8,771 nucleotides of DNA from Victivallales bacterium. Lineage in GTDB: Bacteria; Verrucomicrobiota; Lentisphaeria; Victivallales; UBA1829. Of the stretch, positions 4,888 to 8,771 are shown piece by piece. How positions within the stretch are numbered: the first letter of the stretch is position 1; each line of letters starts with the position of its first letter. The translations under genes were made by a program, and so were the position numbers. Location: the NCBI GenBank assembly GCA_016285335.1, contig JAEEQO010000125.1, positions 1 through 8,771 on the forward strand, read 5' to 3'. The notes under the pieces were generated by a model that worked only from the letters and a program-made list of their open reading frames with translations, made no database searches and was not told the DNA's origin.

Positions 4888-5916
4888 TCATTTCACGGGC
4901 AACGTGATGCTTTCCTTCGTCTGCGTCAGAGGCTTGACCGTGCCGTCTTCATTGAAGAAGATCTCGTCCACGCACACGGAACGGCGGAGGCTCTGCCCCT
5001 TCTGGCCGTCGCGGTCGAGCGTGCCGTTGTGGTAGAAGAGGAACGTGCGGCCCTTGAAATCGATCACGCCGGGGTGGATGGTGAAGCTGTTCTTCGCGGC
5101 TCCGGTGACCTGTCCGCGGAACGTCCACGGGCCTTTGAGGTCCTTGGCGGTGGAGTAGTTGATGACTTCGCCGCCGCGTCCCATGCCGGGGTAGAAATTG
5201 TAGTACATGCCGTTGCGCTTGTAGAGCCAGGGACCTTCGGTGTAGTTCTGCATCCCGGTGTCGGTGATCTCGCCGTCGAGCTCGATCATGTTGTCTTTGA
5301 GCTTCGCGACGTAGTTATTTGTGTGGCCCCAGGAGAGCCATGCGGTGCCGTCGTCGTCGATGAGCACGGTCGGGTCGATGTCGTTCCAGCCGGCGCGGCC
5401 GCTGGTCAGGTTGTCGACCACGACGGGCTTTTCAACGGGCACAAACGGTCCGACGGGGGAGTCCGCGACCGCGACGCCGATGGAGTTGCCGCCGTTCTTG
5501 TCGTCGCGGAACGTGCAGTACCAGTAGAACTTGCCGTTCTTGCTGGCGACCTGCGACGCCCAGGCGGTGCCCTTGATGCCGTTCGGGAAGTCTTCCGGCT
5601 TCAGCAGGACGCCGTGGCTGCGCCAGTGGACGAGGTCGTCGGAGGAGTAGCAGCGCCAGTCGGCGATGTTGTAGTTGCCGGGGAGACCGTTCCGCTCGCC
5701 GTCGCGGTAGATGTCTTCGCCGGTGTACACGTACACGCGGTCACCGACGACCAGCGGCGCGGGATCGGAGGTCCAGGCGTCCGTGAAGATCGGATTGCCG
5801 TTCGGCTCCAGGTCAGTACCCGGGTAGATGACATTCTTGTCCGTAGACTGGCAGGCAGCACCTGCGAAAGCGAGCGCGGCGAGGAGTCCGGCGAAAAGAA
5901 TATGTTTTACGTTCAT
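4888..5916 (-). CDS. Glycoside hydrolase family 43 lipoprotein (arabinofuranosidase/xylosidase type)
   Basis: The 342-residue protein starts with a basic N-terminus, a hydrophobic segment and a cysteine at residue 22 ('ALAFAGAAC'). This is a type II lipoprotein signal with a slightly unusual lipobox (G at -3), so an envelope location is expected. The rest is a single five-bladed propeller of family 43. The expected acidic triad is D51 in 'WTSDPAPL' (general base), D181 in 'DIDPTVLIDDDG' (pKa-modulating Asp) and E227 in 'YTEGPW' (general acid); H281 in 'FTIHPGVIDFKGR' is also typical. No carbohydrate-binding module is present. Family 43 includes alpha-L-arabinofuranosidases, beta-xylosidases and arabinanases; position after araA favours arabinose release, but this is inference from context. 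AAGGA lies 10 nt before the ATG. It is the last gene of the operon, separated from araA by 120 bp containing a stem-loop. Confidence 0.88.
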   Translation of the reverse strand: MNVKHILFAGLLAALAFAGAACQSTDKNVIYPGTDLEPNGNPIFTDAWTSDPAPLVVGDRVYVYTGEDIYRDGERNGLPGNYNIADWRCYSSDDLVHWRSHGVLLKPEDFPNGIKGTAWASQVASKNGKFYWYCTFRDDKNGGNSIGVAVADSPVGPFVPVEKPVVVDNLTSGRAGWNDIDPTVLIDDDGTAWLSWGHTNNYVAKLKDNMIELDGEITDTGMQNYTEGPWLYKRNGMYYNFYPGMGRGGEVINYSTAKDLKGPWTFRGQVTGAAKNSFTIHPGVIDFKGRTFLFYHNGTLDRDGQKGQSLRRSVCVDEIFFNEDGTVKPLTQTKESITLPVK

Positions 5917-5973
5917 AGTTCAGGTTTCCTTCTGTTCATTTTGTGTTGCGTTGAACGGAATATCGAGGAAAAG

Positions 5974-6004
5974 GGCGGACATCCGGGAGCGCCGGATATC
6001 CGCC
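5974..6004 (-). promoter_or_regulatory. Intercistronic stem-loop between araA and the GH43 gene
   Basis: Arms at 5974-5986 and 5992-6004 form a 13-bp stem with a 5-nt loop. The only plus-strand mismatch (C5980/A5998) becomes a G-U pair in the minus-strand RNA, so the stem is complete in the operon transcript. It starts about 32 nt past the araA stop and is followed by only CTTTTCC, too few U for a strong terminator. It may act as an mRNA-stabilising stem or partial terminator. I saw no promoter for GH43 downstream of it. Confidence 0.6.
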
Positions 6005-6036
6005 GAGGTGTATCTTGCTTCAGAACACGGGAAAAC

Positions 6037-7464
6037 TTACTTGATCACGACGATCTCAATGCCGGCCATGCGGGCGAAGTCTTCCATGTATTCCGTGGTG
6101 AGCGACGGCGCGTTCACACTGTGGTGGGCTCCGCCGGCTTCGATCCAGCGGCGCGCGCCTTCGTGCAGGTTCGGCTTCGGGATCCAGACGGTGCTGGCGA
6201 CCGGGAGCTTCGCGAGCTTCTTGTCGGGCTTCACGATCTCGAGTTCGTTCACGATCAGGCGGAAGTGGTCGCCGAGGTCGATGACGGTGGCGTTGATCGC
6301 CGGGCCGGGCTTCGTGGTGAAGACGAGGCGGGCGGGGTCGGCCTTGCCGCCGATCCCGAGGGGATGGACTTCGAGAGAAGGCTTGCCGGCCGCGATGGAC
6401 GGGCAGACTTCGAGCATGTGCGCGCCGAGGACGCGTTCACGCCCCTTCTCGAAGTGGTAGGTGTAGTCTTCCATGAAGCTCACGCCGCCGGGGAGTCCGG
6501 CCGCCATGACTTTCGCGGTGCGGAGGAATGCGGCGGTCTTCCAGTCGCCTTCCGCGCCGAAGCCGTAGCCCTCTTCCATGAGGCGCTGGCAGGCGAGGCC
6601 GGGGAGCTGGTCGAGGCCGTAGAGGTTCTCGAACGTGGTGGTGAAGGCGGTGAAATTGCCGTCCTCAAGGAACGCGCGGAGACCGATCTCCTGCTTGGCG
6701 GCGGCGAGGAAGGACTTCTTCTCGGCGGCGCCTTTCTTCGGCACGGTGTAGAGGTCGAAATACTTCTTGACGAGCTTTTCGGCTTCCTTGTCGGTGACGG
6801 CGTCGATGAACTTCAGGACGTCCGGCACGGCATAGCCGTTGCAGGAGTAGCCGAACTGGATCTGGGCGGAGACCTTGTTGCCCTCGGTCACGGCCACTTC
6901 GCGCATGTTGTCGCCGATGCGGGCGACCTTCATGGTCTGGGAGTCGGCCCAGGCGGCGGCGACGCGCGCCCACACGCCGATCTCATGCTGGACGAGGGGA
7001 TCCGCGTAGAAGCCGTTGACGACCTTGCGGTTCAGGCCGAGGCGGGTGCAGATGAATCCGAACTCGCGGTCGCCGTGCGCGGCCTGGTTCAGGTTCATGA
7101 AGTCCATGTCGATGGTGGTCCACGGAATGTCGCGATTGCCCTGGGTGTTCAGGTGAAGCATGGGCTTCTGGAGGATCTTCAGGCCGTTGATCCACATTTT
7201 GGCGGGGGAGAACGTGTGCATCCAGCAGATGACGCCGATGCACTTCTTGTCGGCGTTGGCCTCCTGAATGGCGGCGACGACTTCCTCGTTCAGCTTCACG
7301 GTGGGGACCCACTCGATCTTGACGGGGATCTCTTTGGAGGCGTTCAGCGCCTTGACGACTTTCTTCGCGTTGTCGGCGACCTGCTTGAGGGTTTCCGGGC
7401 CGTAGAGGTGCTGGCTGCCGGTGATGAACCGGATCGTGTACTTGCTGAAATCAATTTTGGCCAT
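6037..7464 (-). CDS. araA: L-arabinose isomerase
   Basis: This enzyme converts L-arabinose to L-ribulose in the cytoplasm using a divalent metal, usually Mn2+. The protein has 475 residues from the chosen start, close to the family's usual length of about 500, and is intact. Diagnostic stretches are 'FITGSQHLYGPE' near the N-terminus, 'WMHTFSPAKMWI', 'LHLNTQGNRDIPW', 'GAEGDWKTAA', 'SFMEDYTYHFE', 'GAHMLEVCPSI' and 'GGAHHSV'. The metal and catalytic residues of E. coli AraA (E306, E333, H350, H450) correspond to E305, E332, H349 and H447 or H448. An ATG three codons upstream (7471-7473) is also open, but the Shine-Dalgarno GGAAAGG touches it directly. It stands about 8 nt before the ATG at 7462-7464, so the inner start is preferred. 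With this start the gene overlaps the end of araD by 14 bp, which suggests translational coupling. Confidence 0.97.
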   Translation of the reverse strand: MAKIDFSKYTIRFITGSQHLYGPETLKQVADNAKKVVKALNASKEIPVKIEWVPTVKLNEEVVAAIQEANADKKCIGVICWMHTFSPAKMWINGLKILQKPMLHLNTQGNRDIPWTTIDMDFMNLNQAAHGDREFGFICTRLGLNRKVVNGFYADPLVQHEIGVWARVAAAWADSQTMKVARIGDNMREVAVTEGNKVSAQIQFGYSCNGYAVPDVLKFIDAVTDKEAEKLVKKYFDLYTVPKKGAAEKKSFLAAAKQEIGLRAFLEDGNFTAFTTTFENLYGLDQLPGLACQRLMEEGYGFGAEGDWKTAAFLRTAKVMAAGLPGGVSFMEDYTYHFEKGRERVLGAHMLEVCPSIAAGKPSLEVHPLGIGGKADPARLVFTTKPGPAINATVIDLGDHFRLIVNELEIVKPDKKLAKLPVASTVWIPKPNLHEGARRWIEAGGAHHSVNAPSLTTEYMEDFARMAGIEIVVIK

Positions 7465-8149
7465 AATAGGCATCCTTTCCGTGTTTACGGTTGTAATGTT
7501 TTTGAATCAGGGAATCTTTCAAACGCTGGACCTTGGGGTTCACGAGCTCCGTGATGTACGCCATTTTGCAGAGTTCTTCGAGCACGCGGGCGTGGTAAAC
7601 GGCCTTTTCGGCGTTCTTGCCCCAGGTGAAGGGACCGTGGCCGGCGACAAGCGCCATGGGGATCTCGGCGGCGTTCAGGTTGTGCTTCTCGAAGCAGTCG
7701 ATGATCTGGAGGCCGGTCTCGGTCTCGTAGTCGTTGCGAATGCGGTCGTCGGCCATGAACTCCGTGCAGGGGATGTCGGCGGCGAGGTGGTCCGCGTGGG
7801 TGGTGCCGTACAGCGGCACGGCGCGGGCGGCCTGCGCCCAGGCCACGGCGAACGTGGAGTGCGTATGGACGATGCCGCCGATGGTCGGGAACGCCTTGTA
7901 AAGTTCCAGATGGGTGTTGGTGTCGCTGGACGGACGGAGCTTGCCGTCGGCGATCTTGCCGTCGAGCCCGACGATCACGATATCTTCGGGCGTGAGCTTG
8001 TCATAGTCCACGCCGGAGGGCTTGATGGCGAACACGCCGGCCTGGCGGTCGATGCAGCTGACGTTGCCGAACGTATAGATCACGAGGCCGAGCTTCGGCA
8101 ACTCCATGTTGGCCTCGTAGCATTCCTTGCGGAGGGATTCGAATTTCAT
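7451..8149 (-). CDS. araD: L-ribulose-5-phosphate 4-epimerase
   Basis: This enzyme converts L-ribulose 5-phosphate to D-xylulose 5-phosphate by a zinc-dependent retro-aldol mechanism, the last step of arabinose entry into the pentose phosphate pathway. Its 232 residues match the 231 of E. coli AraD, and the key residues even keep the E. coli numbering: D76 ('SSDTNTH'), H95 and H97 ('IVHTHST'), D120 ('THADHL'), H171 ('AGHGPF') and Y229 near the C-terminus. It is therefore a class II aldolase-fold epimerase rather than a fuculose aldolase. Only 3 nt separate its ATG from the TGA of araB, and its Shine-Dalgarno (AAGGAAGGG) lies inside the end of araB. The end overlaps araA. The gene appears complete and functional. 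Confidence 0.97.
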   Translation of the reverse strand: MKFESLRKECYEANMELPKLGLVIYTFGNVSCIDRQAGVFAIKPSGVDYDKLTPEDIVIVGLDGKIADGKLRPSSDTNTHLELYKAFPTIGGIVHTHSTFAVAWAQAARAVPLYGTTHADHLAADIPCTEFMADDRIRNDYETETGLQIIDCFEKHNLNAAEIPMALVAGHGPFTWGKNAEKAVYHARVLEELCKMAYITELVNPKVQRLKDSLIQKHYNRKHGKDAYYGQN

Positions 8150-8152
8150 GGA

Positions 8153-8771
8153 TCAGAGCCCTTCCTTCTCCAGGGTGCGGCCGAAGCGGAGATAGCGCTG
8201 ATAGAGCTCTTCGTAAAGCTGCACGACTTCCTTGTTCGGCGTGTATTCGGCGTCGAAGCCGGCGCCCATCTTTTCCATGGCGTCTTCCACGCGGGCGTAG
8301 TGACCGGCGGCGACCGCGCCGAACATGGCGCTGCCGAGCGCGCAGGTCTGGTCGCAGGCGGCGATCTTGATCGGGAGGTTGAAGACGTCGGCGCACATCT
8401 GCATGATAAACGGGGACTTGCGGCTGATGCCGCCGGTCATGATGACGTTGCGGATCGGGATGGACTGCGCCTTGAAGTGGTCGATGATGGCGCGCGCGCC
8501 GTAGACGGTGCTTTCGGCGAGGGCGCGGTAGACCATCGGGGCGGTCGTGCCGAGGTTGAGGCCGCAGATCGCGCCGGTGAGCTTCTGGTTGGCGTTCGGG
8601 GTGCGGCGGCCGTTGAACCAGTCGAGGGCGAGGACGCCGGTGGTGCCGACCGGGATCGTGGCGGCTTCCTTCTCGAGCACGGCGATCTTGATGTCGCCGG
8701 CGTAGGAGAGGAGGCGCTTGAACCAGGCGTAGACGTCGCCGAACGCGGACTGGCCGGCTTCGAGGCCGCTC
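8153..8771 (-). CDS. araB: Ribulokinase, C-terminal part
   Basis: Ribulokinase phosphorylates L-ribulose with ATP. The frame is open to the window edge, so only the last 205 residues are present; the GTG at 8678-8680 is an internal valine. The visible part is the second FGGY-kinase domain. It has 'GLEAGQSAFGDVYAWF' (a ribulokinase hallmark, close to GLEAGQSAVGDIFAWF), 'LDWFNGRRTPNANQKLTGAI' and 'ESTVYGARAIIDHF'. The ATP-binding region is 'MTGGISRKSPFIMQMCADVF', then 'QTCALGSAMFGAVAAG'. The ribulokinase-specific EAGQSAxGD motif together with araD and araA next to it makes another sugar kinase unlikely. It is upstream of araD and araA in one operon; the promoter and any regulator lie outside the window. 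Confidence 0.96.
   Translation of the reverse strand, partial: SGLEAGQSAFGDVYAWFKRLLSYAGDIKIAVLEKEAATIPVGTTGVLALDWFNGRRTPNANQKLTGAICGLNLGTTAPMVYRALAESTVYGARAIIDHFKAQSIPIRNVIMTGGISRKSPFIMQMCADVFNLPIKIAACDQTCALGSAMFGAVAAGHYARVEDAMEKMGAGFDAEYTPNKEVVQLYEELYQRYLRFGRTLEKEGL

Noticed and set aside
7471..7473. Upstream ATG for araA
   Set aside because: The Shine-Dalgarno GGAAAGG abuts this ATG with no spacer, whereas the ATG at 7462-7464 has optimal spacing. The difference is only three residues.
5029..7554. 841-codon plus-strand open frame
   Set aside because: It runs antisense across GH43, the intergenic stem-loop, araA and the end of araD; no domain is recognisable and composition is shadow-like.

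Overview
The window looks like a chromosomal segment of a Gram-negative, saccharolytic bacterium with fairly high GC (about 60% or more by eye in most genes). A lipoprotein signal on a family 43 glycosidase, a complete arabinose catabolic set and many palindromic intergenic repeats would fit a gut or sediment anaerobe, for example Lentisphaerota/other PVC bacteria or Bacteroidota. The sequence does not settle the phylum, and this placement is a low-confidence inference.

Layout. (1) 1-266, plus strand: C-terminal end of a cytosolic 5'-nucleotidase (NT5C1-like). (2) 267-395: convergent gap holding a 52-bp palindromic repeat (copy 1). (3) 396-1748, minus strand: a two-gene unit, an endonuclease III-like HhH-GPD protein (942-1748) abutting a four-repeat Sel1 protein (396-941). 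(4) 1749-2362: a 614-bp gene-free stretch. It holds a leader with a strong ribosome binding site and a C8 tract, a hairpin, a 23-bp operator-like palindrome, copy 2 of the 52-bp repeat in opposite orientation, repeat fragments, and a strong terminator for the gene to its right. (5) 2363-4651, minus: an unusual fusion of an XRE-type helix-turn-helix, a cupin and an AMP-forming acyl-CoA synthetase, with its own sigma70-like promoter and an operator-like inverted repeat at the start site. (6) 4888-8771, minus: an arabinose operon in the order araB (partial) - araD - araA - GH43 lipoprotein, closed by a stem-loop terminator.

How it works together. The GH43 lipoprotein is predicted to release arabinose (or xylose) from plant polysaccharide outside the cytoplasm. 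AraA converts L-arabinose to L-ribulose, AraB phosphorylates it, and AraD epimerises it to D-xylulose 5-phosphate for the pentose phosphate pathway. A stem-loop between araA and GH43 may set the ratio of enzyme to glycosidase. The acyl-CoA synthetase fusion is a separate transcription unit; its N-terminal regulator-like half suggests control by its substrate or product, perhaps of its own gene.

Most unusual part. The Sel1 + HhH-GPD pair lies between two inverted copies of a 52-nt repeat (45 of 52 positions identical, with a compensatory base-pair change in the hairpin). The HhH-GPD gene and its upstream region are clearly more AT-rich than the surroundings. This looks like an acquired accessory cassette; no transposase is visible and its function is not known.
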